A model generated the notes under the pieces. The model saw nothing but the letters and a program-made list of their open reading frames with translations, had not been told where the DNA came from and did no database searches. Shown piece by piece: positions 1 through 10,530 of a stretch of DNA of 64,000 nt (position 1 is the stretch's first letter; the number at the start of each line of letters is the position of its first letter). Location: positions 7,879,534 through 7,943,533 of the forward strand of contig CM070615.1 in assembly GCA_036346395.1 (NCBI GenBank), in the 5' to 3' direction. The stretch comes from Hsuehochloa calcarea. Taxonomy: Eukaryota > Streptophyta > Magnoliopsida > Poales > Poaceae. The translations under genes and the position numbers were made by a program.

Positions 1-1068
1 CTCATGAGAGGTTTTCCCAAATTCAAAACCGTCAAGGATGCTGTATGTGCGCCATGTAGGTATGGCAAGCAAGTTGTCGCCTCACACCCTTCATTGACTA
101 TGGTCATGACTGACAGACCTGGATAGTTGCTTCACATGGATACTGTTGATCCTGCTAGGGTTCGGTCAGCCAGTGGCAAATGATATATTTTTGTCATAGT
201 CGATGATTTTTTAAGATACTCTTGGGTGTTCTTTATTGCTTCGAAGGATGAAGCTTTTGATCATTTTCATGATCTTGTTCTTTGCTTGGCTTCTGAACTT
301 CCTGGTGCCTTGAGAGCAATCTGCAGTGACAATGGCATAGAGTTTAAGAATGTCTCATTTGCCTCTTTTTGGGCTGAGCGTGGTATTGAGCATCAGTTCT
401 CTTCTGCACACGTTCCTCAACAAAATAGCGTGGTGGAAAGGAAGAATAGAACCTTAGTCGAGATGGCTAAGATGATGCTAGATGAGTATAGCACTCCGAG
501 GAGGTTGTGGGCTGAAGCTATTGCTACAACTTGTCATTTTGCCAATCGTGTCTTCTTGAGACCATCCTTGGGCAAGACATCATATGAGCTTCGGTTTGGT
601 AGAAAACACTTTGTTTCTTATTTTTGAGTTTTTTTGAGCCAAGTGTTTTATTCTCAAGATAGTAAATCTAGATAAATTTGAGTAAATGACTTCTGATGGT
701 TTATTTCTAGGTTATCCAGCACATTTGATGGGTTTTTAGGTTCTTAATATTGAGACTAATATTATTTAGGAGACATGTAATGTCACCTTTGATGAGACTA
801 GCACTGGAGCTTGATTATACATTTTAGGTGATACAGAGGCAACATATGTCATCTTTGTGGAGGAAAATGAAGATAAATTTGGTGATTGTCTTTCGCCTAC
901 TACTGCTACACCTCCTGATCCAATTGAAGAACCTGCTTCGACTACACCTCCACTTGAAGCTCCGACTGCATTTTCATCATCAGCAGTACCTGCAGAGGTC
1001 GAAGAGATGCTATCCTCCCTGGGCGCTCCAGTTCACATTCAGAGGCGTCATCCTCCAGAGCAAATTGT
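1..1068 (+). pseudogene. Copia A, integrase portion of pol (decayed)
   Basis: This is the integrase of a Ty1/copia polyprotein, entering from outside the window. In one frame it reads through a GAG-pre-integrase-like stretch and the catalytic core. The D-D-E positions are visible at HMD (139-141), SDNG (328-330) and VVERKN (E at 436-438), although the usual QQNGVVERKN reads QQNSVVERKN. Stops at 124-126 (TAG) and 181-183 (TGA) and frameshifts after 627 show it is dead. A proline-rich linker ending HPPEQ at about 1067 is read in another frame. The reading resumes at about 13,800 after nested insertions, with roughly 100 codons missing between the two parts. Confidence 0.9.
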
Positions 1069-1994
1069 AACATCCCAAATCTTGGGTTTGTATTTCAAAT
1101 TTATAAAAATATGAAAATTTTAAAACTTTTGAACTTGCATTGGATTTCTGGAGTATTTACATAATTTGTTGCATTTGAAAATTTTGAAATCAAAGAAAAT
1201 AGACAACTCAAATATAGGCTCCAAAGGAAAATAGAAATAAAAACTTATGATCTTCCATGGGAAATAATTTATTTAATTCTTATAATATTTACCATGAATA
1301 AATATAATTTTCCCAAATTTTTAGAAACCAAATCGACACTAAGAAAATTTAGAACTTATTTCAATAACCCCTGCGGTTAAAGGATTAAAAATAAGCAAAT
1401 AAAATATGAACAGTGAGGTTTCAAAAAAAAATTCTAGATACTAGGTAATCCCAAGAACCTCCCATAAAAATTTTAGAATTTTTGAAATTTATTTGCTATT
1501 TTTAAACCCCCGATCAAAGTTGAAGTGTTTGATTTAAACCTCAGTCAAAGGTGCACTGTTGGTGTGACTCAGTCCGACCGGACCAGTACTGTTCCGACTC
1601 AAAACCCATTATGCCGACTTGGTTCAACTGCACCAGCTCACGTCGTATCATCTCGCTGCCACCCTGGGCTCACTCGTTGGGTCCTTCTCCCTCCTCTCGC
1701 TGACGCGCTCAGGAGCTGAGCTCCACGCGGCCAAGTGCATGTACCGTGCTTTGTCCACAGCGTTCCCCCATCACCCATGACAGCCACTCATAGAGCTCCG
1801 CTAGATAACACCGCTTCCATTCCGTCTCTATCCCGAGCTTAACTTCCCTCCCTCGCCTCCATTCCTCACTACCCCTCTCGCCTGTTGAGGAGAAGGAAGC
1901 TAGCTTTTGATGTACGCTCAGGTAGGCTTCCTTCCACTGAGTCCCCTTTGTCTTTGGTGATCATTGTCTACAGCTTTCTAGTCTCAGCTCTTGT

Positions 1995-2244
1995 TGTAAC
2001 ACCCTGACCCAAAATCGGCTCAATGCCCAACCCACCGTGGGGCGGACCCACCTACACATAGCACCTCACTTACACTTTCGTCCTCGCTTCGTGTAAAAGG
2101 GTTAACCCGGAGGTGCTACGTTTGGATCCAACAGGCATTATATACTACTACAACTCACTTGAGATAAGCAATGTGGGACTAATCCCACCACACAACTCCT
2201 CTTGGGCCACATGGGCCACGCTACGAGCAGGCCGGGGTATTACA
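1995..2244 (-). repeat. TRIM 3' LTR
   Basis: On the minus strand this runs from TGTAATACCCC (2244) to GGTGTTACA (1995). It matches 10,288-10,530 with small indels. A TATATAAT-like box lies at 2137-2144 on the minus strand, and a GGGTTAACCC palindrome is present in both LTRs. The minus-strand purine run that ends at 2245 is the polypurine tract. Confidence 0.88.
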
Positions 2245-2446
2245 TTCACACCCCCTTAAGGGCTGACGCCCTCGGCAGCATACCGCATACGCGGCAAATG
2301 CCCAGAACCACCCATCGGTACACGTCCGCGCGCCCAAAGGTCTGCAGACATATGCCATGCCATGTGTCCACTCTGGGCCCACATGCGCCATGCGCCATAT
2401 GCCCGCGCCCCTGTCCCGCACGCGCCCGTGCAGCGAAGGTTGATGC

Positions 2447-4310
2447 TGTGGATATCGTGAGGATATGTGCACGATCTCAGGATGATGAGTCAATTGGCAA
2501 TGGCTTTGTTGGTTTGCAAAATCTCGCTGGGTTTGCTTCTTTGTGTCTGACCAAAGCGGTCGACCGGCGTTGTGGGGCGGTCGATCGCCTTGGGACTGGT
2601 CGGACCGGCGAGTGGGCCGGTCGGACGGTCGACCTAAAGTTGGATTTTGGGGCTAATCCAAAATAGGTTGTGTAGGCGGTGAGGGAGTCTCATCGGATGT
2701 GGTTTCATCATTTTGGAGCTCCAACAAAAGTTCTATTGAGTTGAAAATTCCGAAGGTTTCGGATTTTCGCCGAATTTTGGTAAGTCTTTTGACCGTCCGA
2801 CCGCCGTTGTGGGAGCGGTCCGACCGGCCTGATATCGGTCGGACCGGCCCTGTGGGGCGGTCAGACCGGCAGTGACTTGGAGGTTTGCCAAGTTCGCATT
2901 GATGCATGTGTATTGTGTTTAATGTTTAGTTATCAATGCTTTATTATTGCATATTGCATTGTGGAACTAACGTGGGTCAAGTTGTGAAGAACTTGTTCCC
3001 GGAAACGGTTTGTTTGTCTATTGCTGTGCAGGTGGCTTGCAGGTCAACGACGTCAACGGTGAGTGGATCGGGACTACGCTTGGAGAGCCGAGGTCCAGAA
3101 CGATCATGCATACCGGGTGAGGTCGTGTGACTCAAGCATGGTGCTGGATGGGCAAGATGGATCGAATGGGTGGTTCGGTGCAGCTGGTTGGATCAGGCGG
3201 TGCGGATATCGGTGCGAGTCTCTAGGAGGTTCCGATGGGATTCGGACAAGAGAGGCTTGGCGTCGATGAGAACCGCTGATCAACCTACACGTGGTGAAGC
3301 AGGCAATTGCTTCAACAGATTAGTGTGTGGGTACCATGTGTGAGTGGGTCCCAAATGTGTAACCCTAGTCCTCTCCTATAAATAGAAGGGGGGAGATGAA
3401 AAACCCTCTTGAGGCATTCATTTGGTTTCCCCCTTGCCTTTTCTAGGGTTAGGGTTTGGAGAGGAAGAGAGGGAGAGATTGTATGCTCATTGGGTGAGCT
3501 CTTGTCCTCCTTGTTGGAGTGGCTTTGTAAGCATCTTGTGAGATCAATCAATCTTGTGATGCTTGCTTGTGAGATCATTTGTCTCCTCTTTTGTGTTCTT
3601 CTCTCATTTGAATGAATTTTATGCTTCCTTGATTCAAGTGTTTAAACTTGGTCTTTTGACCCTTTGTGTCTTGCTTTGATGTGTGGGAGTACTCCTAGGA
3701 TCATCTAGACCATCAACCCCCACAAGCAAGTCTTGAATCAAAGTTTTCATATTTCTAGGGTTTGTGCACTTCTTTGTTTAATCCTTGAGAGTTTGTTTCG
3801 CAAGTAGATCCAAGGATCGTCGCTAGAAATTGGTCTCCAATATCATTAGGAGGTGTGCTCAAATTTGGTCAAGTTTCATTGGTTGAATCAAAAGTTGGAT
3901 CAAATTTCGTTTTGGATTTGGGGTGGATTTTTCAAGATCGATCGAACCGGTCCGACCGGTCTTGTAACGGCGGTCCGACCGCCCGATATTCGCATCATCA
4001 GATCGCGGGTCGAATCGCCGCCCACCGGTCCGACCGCCGCTTAGTTGTCGGTCCGATCATTGGTTGACCGTCGGTCCGACCGCCGTGGTAGTCGGGCCAC
4101 CACCAGACACCAAGAAGGAACAAAGTGAGTTCTTTTCTCCGCTTGTGTCGTGTGGTTGAGGGTTTATCCAATCCAACACAAGGCTTCCGCTGTGTGCTTA
4201 TCGATCTTCCGAGCTTTCATAGCTAAAGGAGTAAAGTTCGTGTTGGTTTTTATTTAGGCGAAAGTTTTGAAAGCGCCTATTCACCCCCTAGTCGCCTTTC
4301 CGGTCCTACA
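2447..4310 (+). repeat. Copia N1 5' LTR
   Basis: It starts TGTGGATATCG and ends GGTCCTACA. A TATA box TATAAATA lies at 3377-3384. GC-rich palindromic modules of the CGGTCCGACCG / CCGGTCGGACCGG type cluster near both ends, at about 2560-2635, 2795-2875 and 3945-4095. The end (CACCCCCTAGTCGCC...) is typical of grass copia LTRs. Confidence 0.9.
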
Positions 4311-4312
4311 AG

Positions 4313-4325
4313 TGGTATCGTGAGC
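4313..4325 (+). other. Copia N1 primer-binding site
   Basis: TGGTATCGTGAGC starts two bases after the 5' LTR. It resembles the complement of the initiator tRNA-Met 3' end (canonical TGGTATCAGAGC, seen intact at 32,647) with a short mismatch. Confidence 0.75.
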
Positions 4326-4363
4326 TGTTAGCTCTTTTCTATAGATCTTAACGGTCTTTGGAG

Positions 4364-5536
4364 CCATGGCGATCGAGCGATATTCAATCAAAGCCACATG
4401 TTTTTGATGGAGTTGATTTTGCATATTGAAGGCCGAATGCAGCCTACATCGAGGCTCAAGGGCACGCGATTTGGCTTAAGGTGAAAAACCCTTATGTCGT
4501 GCAAAGCGATGACAATTTGATCACTCTAGATGTGGAGAACAACGTAGGGCTCGAATTTTTGATTCAAGGCCTTAGTCGATCGGAGTTTGAGCGTGTTACT
4601 CATTTGTCGTCGCTCATGAGATCCGCGACTCTTTGTGACTATCACGAAGGGTCCATCGCGATCAAGGAAGTGAGATGAACCATTTTAAGAAAGCATACTC
4701 CAAGATCGAGCAAAGACACGTGAATCTTTAGATGAGTGTGGGGAGATTTTCTAAAATTCTTCATGATCTCGTATTTGTTGATCTTGTATTTTCGAGTCCA
4801 AAATGCACGCCAGCTTTTGGGTGCTTTGGATGTGAAGGTCTGGGGGATGAAGATCACTGCCATCAATGACAACACTGTCATGAGTGAGCTTACCATGGAT
4901 AAGCTTTACTCGAGGTTGAAGACACATGAGATTGATTTTATCTCGCGTCTCCCCACGACAGAACCGATGGCTTTAGTGGTCGATCAATCTAAGGGTAGAT
5001 ATGCTGATTCTTTTAATGTTAGCTCATCTGGATTTTCTTTGTCTGCTTTGCATTCTTTGAGCGATGAGCAACTTGAGAGACTACCTAAAGATGATTTAGC
5101 CCTCCTATCCACAAAATTCACAAGAGCGTACAACAATGTGAAAAGTAGGAGGAGAGGTGAACCTGTCACTTGTTTCGAGTGTGGCGAGCCCAACCACATT
5201 CGCTCTAGCTGCCCCAAGCTGAAGGGCAAGGAGGAGAAGGAGTCACAAAGGCATCCTCAAGCGAGGGATGCTAAGTCCAAGAAGACAAACTATCGCAAGT
5301 TTGTCAGCCGAGTCCTTGAAGCTCTAGAGGATGTGAGCATGGAAGATGTGGACTCGGAGTCGGAGGACGACAAGAGTGACTCCGTGGCAAGAAGAAGGCA
5401 CGTGATTTCACCGGCATGTGCTTTATGGCTAAGAACGACCACGACGGCGACTTCTCCAACAAATGAGGATCCTTTTAGCGATCCCGATGAGGTATGCCCT
5501 TCACTTCGACATGAAAAGGGCTTTAGTGCTTGTTGA
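4364..5536 (+). pseudogene. Copia N1 gag with CCHC zinc knuckle (decayed)
   Basis: This is the gag (capsid/nucleocapsid) coding region of a copia element. The likely start is the ATG at 4364. Frameshifts and stops break the first 370 bases, and the two best stretches are 4481-4678 and 4736-5536. The second includes SGFSLSALHSLSDEQLE, a basic stretch, and the nucleic-acid-binding knuckle CFECGEPNHIRSSC (C-x2-C-x4-H-x4-C, about 5170-5211). An acidic segment SMEDVDSESEDDKSD follows. Related gags occur at 23,190 and 32,700. It would coat element RNA in cytoplasmic particles if it were intact. Confidence 0.85.
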
Positions 5537-5754
5537 ACAAAATTGCATAAGCAAGCTAAAGTGATCAAGAAACAGATACTATGATTGATAATTTGAACCT
5601 AGAAGTGGTTAGGCTCAAATCCATTAATCGATGATCTCGTGATTCATGCTCTAGCTTGCTTAATGAATTGTCAAGCTTGAATAATGCTCATTCCTCTGTT
5701 GAAAAATAATTGAAAATGCTCTTTCGAACTAGAATCTCTCAAGTCTAGTTCTGC

Positions 5755-6573
5755 TTGCATGGATGCCATTCCGCTTGGTGTATTTGCTTAGATGCTATTC
5801 CTTTAACTTGCTCAAATTGTGCTATGCTAGAATTGAAACTGAATAGCTCCTTAAAAGAATTGCAAAAATTTGATGCTAGTCACACTTGTTCTCATTGTAA
5901 GAATAATCGAATTAAAATGCAAGAGATGACTGAAATGGCTGCTTATTCTAGAATTGCCTCTTGTGAAAATTGCCCTAAGCTTACAATTGAGATTGAAGCT
6001 TTAAACAAGACTCTTGAAGAGAAAGCTAAAATTGAAAGATCCATGTCTCTTACTGCTTCAAAGAAAGTTATTGATTCTTCCTCTTGTATGTTGCATGCTG
6101 AAATTGAAACTGCTATTGGTAAGATACAAGAGGCTTTTAGAGTCCAATTTAAGGAGCAGCTGACTAGGATTGGAGAGTCCTATTGTGTGTCTTGTGAGGC
6201 TCTTAAAGTGGAAGTGGACCTTCTTAAGAGCAAATATGTTGAGGAAATCGATTCTAAAAAGTGCTCCAATTGTGGAGTTTTGGCAAAAGAGAACGATTAC
6301 CTCAAAATGACTCTTGAGAGGTTTTCTAGTGGGAAAAAGAAACTCAACTTGATTCTAGACCAATCCAAGGTGAGTGTGAAAAACAGTGGCCTAGGCTTTA
6401 AGTCCCTAGAGCTTTCCAAGAATCTCACACCAAAGATTGCTAGAATTGTGAAAAGTGGCTTGGTTGAGCAAGAACCTCCTATGACTTCAAAGGTTGTTCT
6501 TAAATCTGCAGGTTCTGCTCAATCTCTTTCTAGCAAGAAATGTGCTTCTGTCTCACCAGTACGGACCCCTTAA
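5755..6573 (+). pseudogene. Copia N1 gag extension: coiled coil with CxxC repeats
   Basis: This open stretch of 272 codons continues gag in another frame. It is rich in E, K and L with heptad-like spacing and carries C-x2-C motifs at residues 19, 45, 70, 144 and 170, plus a degenerate CMLH at 111. Most are followed by a short L/E-containing segment, for example CSNCAMLE, CENCPKLTIE, CVSCEALKVE and CSNCGVLAKE. The same layout is found in two other copia copies here (24,330-25,517 and 42,778-43,150). The role is unknown. A metal-linked coiled coil is one possibility. Confidence 0.75.
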
Positions 6574-7035
6574 AAGGTCAAGTACCATTGCACCTTCGCA
6601 AGAAAGAGGGCCACACGGCTGAGTTTTGCTTAGGAGAGCAAAAATTGAGAGAAAAGAGAGGATGAGCACATTGAGATCCATTAGAGGAGTCTCTTCTTTA
6701 GCTGTAGTCTCTAGAGCCGGGAAGGGCAACCTATTCAGCGTATCACATATAGGCCTAGGTTTGTAGAGAACTTTGTTGACTCTTCTCGTGGGTCCAGGCA
6801 GCAGGTTGGTTTAGGATATCGTGAGGATAGATCACGGGTAGCACCTAGACAGGGGAGTATCGGCTTTTGGTAGATCGCTTTGGAGAGGTCCAGAGGTGCT
6901 CGGGGCATTCTTATGATTTTGTGCCTAATCATTTTCTCACGCTTCTTTTGCTATTCCCAGGCATCGTCCATCTCAGTACTGGACACCTAGATTTTCTATC
7001 TCAAATCCCAGTACTGAGGCTTGGATGTTTTGAGG
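6574..7035 (+). pseudogene. Copia N1 second zinc-knuckle region, truncated before protease
   Basis: With a one-base shift this reads YHCTF-C-KKEGH-TAEF-C (a CCHC-like knuckle). It then reads an R/G-rich linker and QYWTPRFSISNPSTEAWMF followed by a stop at about 7033. In the copia copies at 25,990-26,150 and 43,760-43,807 the same QYWVP...STE stretch leads into the aspartic protease. Here the sequence passes directly into 3' non-coding DNA, which marks the edge of the pol deletion. Confidence 0.7.
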
Positions 7036-8408
7036 GAATTTGCTCTTTTTGCATTCATTGTATCATAATGCATTTTTATTTCAAATGTCTTGCATTGCAT
7101 AATAAAATTTGTGGAGCTTTGATTATTATCCTTGTATGGCTTGATTTCATACTCTATACCTTGTCATATCAAGTGATAGTCTGCTAGACTTCTTTTTTGA
7201 CTCTTCTTGTTTAGCTTAGCTTTTGCCTTGCTAGCTTTATATCTGTGAGCAAATTGAATCGAATCATGTCTTGTTGGATCTTGTGACTAGTTTTGCTCTA
7301 GTGATCCTTTTATGATTCTTGCCATGTCTAATAGGTTGAATTGAGTCTTGAACTTATTTTGAGATGAAAAATGAGCTTTTTATCTTCTTAAGTCAAGCAA
7401 ATGAAAAAAGATTTTCTCATAAAAACCGATCTCACCAATCCTTTCTCATGAGACGGCTTGCCATTGCACTAGGCATGAACTCAGGGGGAGTTTTGGATGA
7501 CCTAGACCACTCTTTTAAGCTTATCGCTTGAGATGGTCGCGGCAAGGCTTGAGATCTAGCACAGTTAAAAAAAAGGAAAAATTGCCCAAAAAGGGCTAAG
7601 TGCTTGAGCTTTGCTTCAAAAGAATTTTCTTAATGCTCAAAATGCCTCAATTCTTGTTTTGAGTCTCTTTTTACTTATGGACATGGCTCGACTCATTTTT
7701 GGTTGCTTTGAGTGAATCTTTGACATTGAGCAACCTTTCCTGGTTTTAATTCTGTTAATCTCAGATTGCTGCTATTTTGGTTGTAGCTTTATAAAGACAT
7801 GTTTTGCCATGATTAAATATAGCGTCTACTCTTTATATGGCTTTGTATAATTCTTGTACTGTCTACTTTGATAATGGTCATGGCTCCTTTTGATAAATTT
7901 CAAATAAAGTCATTTCTTCATGCTCGTTCTTGTCCCATGCATCTTGATGAATTCATTGTCAAAGGGGGAGAAGGATTGAAGAAAATGCTGCATTGGAGCT
8001 TTTGGTTTACAGAAGGTTTCATCATAAAGAACACACACACACATACAAAAAATTTGTGAACCTTTTGAAAATTTGTGATCATAGTGAGTTGAGTCTCTGC
8101 GTTTTATTGCCTTTTTCTGATTTGAATTGCAATTCAAGAAGACTCACAATGATCAAAGGTCAAATAGAATATATTGTCTTTCATATGGACCTTAGTGAGA
8201 TTTTTGGCCATCTTCTGGAATTTGAATCCTTTTGTGCGTTCATTGCCATATCTCACTTGCCTATACTATTCAAGCCGCCTTGGTTTGTTCCTAGGCTTTT
8301 TCTTGCTTATGGACCAAGTTGTGCCTTTATGCTAAAACGGCGAATTTTACTTTTCAATTTGAAAACCACATTTTCTTGAAATTGCCAATGTGTTCATCAA
8401 GGGGAGAT
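7036..8408 (+). other. Copia N1 3' non-coding internal region
   Basis: This is about 1.4 kb of AT-rich DNA without supported genes. It resembles the post-pol spacer of the copia copies at 15,240-15,690 and 27,500-28,860, for example the TTGCATTCATTGTATCAT-like stretch near 7050. A short (CA)n run lies near 8032-8042. It ends in the polypurine tract next to the 3' LTR. Confidence 0.6.
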
Positions 8409-10271
8409 TGTGGATATCGTGAGGATATGTGCACGATCTCGTGATGATGAGTCAATTGGCAATGGCTTTGTTGGTTTGCAAAATCTCGCTTTTGGTTTTG
8501 CTTCTTTGTCGCACCACAAAGGTCCGACCGGCTGTATAGTGGCGCAGATCGCGTGGGACTGGCCGGACCTAAGATGGTAGCCGGTCGGACCGGCCTCGAC
8601 CTAAAGTTGGATTTTGGGGCTAATCCAAAATAGGTTGTGTAGGCAGTGAGGGAGTCTCCGGATGTGGTTTCATCATTTTGGAGCTCCCAACAAAAGTTCT
8701 ATTGAGTTGAAAATTCCGAAGGTTTCGGATTTTCAAGTGGAATTTTGGCTAAGTCTTTTGACCGGTCCAACCGCCGTAGGAGCGGTCCGATCGCTCGATA
8801 TCGGGTTGGACCGGCCTGTAAGGATCGATCGCCGGCAGCGACTTGGAGGTTTGCCAAGTTCGCATTGATGCATGTGTATTGTGTTTAATGTTTAGTTATC
8901 AATGCTTTATTATTGCATATTGCATTGTGGAACTAACGTGGGTCAAGTTGTGAAGAACTTGTTCCCGGAAACGGTTTGTTTGTCTATTGCTGTGCAGGTG
9001 GCTTGGAGGTCAACGACGTCAACGGTGAGTGGATCGGGACTACGCTTGGAGAGCCGAGGTCCAGAACGATCATGGATACCGTGAGGTCGTGTGACTCAAG
9101 CATGGTGCAGATGGGCAAGATGGATCGAACGGTGGTTCGGCACTGGTTGGATCAGTGCGGATATCGGTGCGAGTCTCTGGGAGGTTCCGATGGGATTCGG
9201 ACAAGAGAGGCTTGGCGTCGATGAGAACCGCTGATCAACCTACACGCGGTGAAGCAGGCAATTGCTTCAACAGATTAGTGTGTGGGTCCCATGTGTGAGT
9301 GGGTCCCAAATGTGTAACCCTAGTCCTCTCCTATAAATAGAAGGGGGGAGATGAAAAACCCTCTTGAGGCATTCATTTAGTTTCCCCCTTGCCTTTTCTG
9401 GGGTTAGGGTTTGGAGAAAAAGAGAGGGAGAGATTGTATGCTCATTGGGTGAGCTCTTGTCCTCCTTGTTGGAGTGGCTTTGTAAGCATCTTGTGAGATC
9501 AATCAATCTTGTGCTGCTTGCTTGTGAGATCATTTGTCTCCTCTTTTGTGTTCTTCTCTCATTTGAATGAATTTTATGCTTCCTTGATTCAAGTGTTTAA
9601 ACTTGGTCTTTTGACCCTTTGTGTCTTGCTTTGATGTGTGGGAGTACTCCTAGGATCATCTAGACCATCAACCCCCACAAGCAAGTCTTGAATCAAAGTT
9701 TTTCATATTTCTAGGGTTTGTGCACTTCTTTGTTTAATCCTTGAGAGTTTGTTTCGCGAAGTGGATCTCAAGGATCGCCGCTAGAAATTGGTCTCCAATA
9801 TCATTAGGGAGGTGTGCTCAAATTTGGTCAAGTTTCATTGGTTGAATCAAAAGTTTGATCAAATTTCGCTTTGGATTTGGGGTGGATTTTTCAAGATCGA
9901 TCGAACCGGTCGACTGTCTTGTAACGGCGGTCCGACCGCCAGATATTCGCATCACAGATCTGTAGGGTCGAATCGTTGCCCACCGTCCGACCGCCGATTA
10001 GTTGCCGGCCGATCATTGGTTGACCGCCGGTCCGACCGCCCGTGGTAGCCGGCCGACCGCCAAGACCAGAAGGAACAAAGTGAGTTCTTTTCTCCGCTTG
10101 TGTCGTGTGGTTGAGGGGTTTATCCAATCCAACACAAGGCTTCCGCTGTGTGCTTATCGATCTTCTTAGCTTTCATAGCTAAAGGAGTAAAGTTCGTGTT
10201 GGTTTTTGATTTAGGCGAGAAAGTTTTGAAAGCGCCTATTCACCCCCTAGTCGCCTTTTCCTGGTCCTACA
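8409..10271 (+). repeat. Copia N1 3' LTR
   Basis: It runs from TGTGGATATCG to GGTCCTACA and is a near-identical copy of 2447-4310 in length and sequence. TATAAATA lies at 9332-9339. The palindromic CGGTCCGACCG modules (8520-8600, 8760-8835, 9905-10,060) have diverged more between the LTRs than the surrounding sequence. Confidence 0.9.
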
Positions 10272-10276
10272 GATGC

Positions 10277-10287
10277 TCGATACCATC
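10277..10287 (-). other. TRIM primer-binding site
   Basis: The minus strand reads GATGGTATCGA next to the LTR edge and, before the copia insertion, continued as GCATC. TGGTATCGAGC resembles the initiator-tRNA-Met site with one base missing. Confidence 0.65.
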
Positions 10288-10530
10288 CGTAACACCGACC
10301 CAAAATCGGCTCAATGCCCAACCCACCGTGGGCGGACTCCACCTACACATAGCACCTCACTTACACTTTCGCCCTCGCCTGTAAAAGGGTTAACCCGAGG
10401 TGCTACGCTTGGATCCAACAGCATTATATACTACTACAACTCACTTGAGACAAGCAATGTGGGACTAATCCCACCACACAACTCCTCATGGGCCACATGG
10501 GCCACGCCACGAGCAGTGCCGGGTATTACA
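10288..10530 (-). repeat. TRIM 5' LTR
   Basis: The minus strand starts TGTAATACCCGGC at 10,530 and ends GTGTTACG at 10,288, where the terminal CA has mutated to CG. A TATATAAT box lies at about 10,423-10,430 on the minus strand. It is followed on the + strand by the TSD CTTGT. Confidence 0.85.

Larger units (their letters stand above)
2447..10271 (+). mobile_element. Gag-only (non-autonomous) copia retrotransposon N1
   Basis: This is a complete LTR element with 1864-bp and 1863-bp LTRs and a perfect TSD GATGC (2442-2446 and 10,272-10,276). The primer-binding site begins TGGTATCG at 4313, a variant of the initiator-tRNA-Met site. The polypurine tract is AAGGGGAGAT just before 8409. Inside are a gag with a CCHC knuckle, a coiled-coil region and a second zinc-knuckle-like motif, and the reading then stops just before the point where protease begins in related copies (about 7035). 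No protease, integrase or reverse transcriptase follows. The clade resembles SIRE/Maximus (inference). Its enzymes would have to be supplied in trans. Confidence 0.88.
1995..10530 (-). mobile_element. TRIM retrotransposon, minus orientation, split by a copia element
   Basis: Two direct repeats of 250 and 243 bp bound this element, and a perfect 5-bp TSD CTTGT (1990-1994 and 10,531-10,535) flanks it. Without the nested element (2447-10,271 plus one 5-bp duplication) it is only about 706 bp, with about 213 bp of internal DNA and no coding capacity. These are the hallmarks of a terminal-repeat retrotransposon in miniature. Orientation follows from the minus strand: TGGTATCGAGC lies next to the right-hand LTR (primer-binding site) and AAGGGGGTGTGAA lies next to the left-hand LTR (polypurine tract). 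The LTRs do not carry the 5S rRNA-like sequence of Cassandra TRIMs. Confidence 0.88.

Noticed and set aside
1995..2244. Cassandra-type TRIM with a 5S rRNA promoter in the LTR
   Set aside because: The LTR has no 5S rRNA-like stretch. The TATA-like box and other sequence do not match that family.
6867..7187. 106-codon frame in the copia N1 spacer
   Set aside because: It starts in decayed linker sequence and runs into AT-rich spacer. No conserved motif is present and the family reading is in a different frame.
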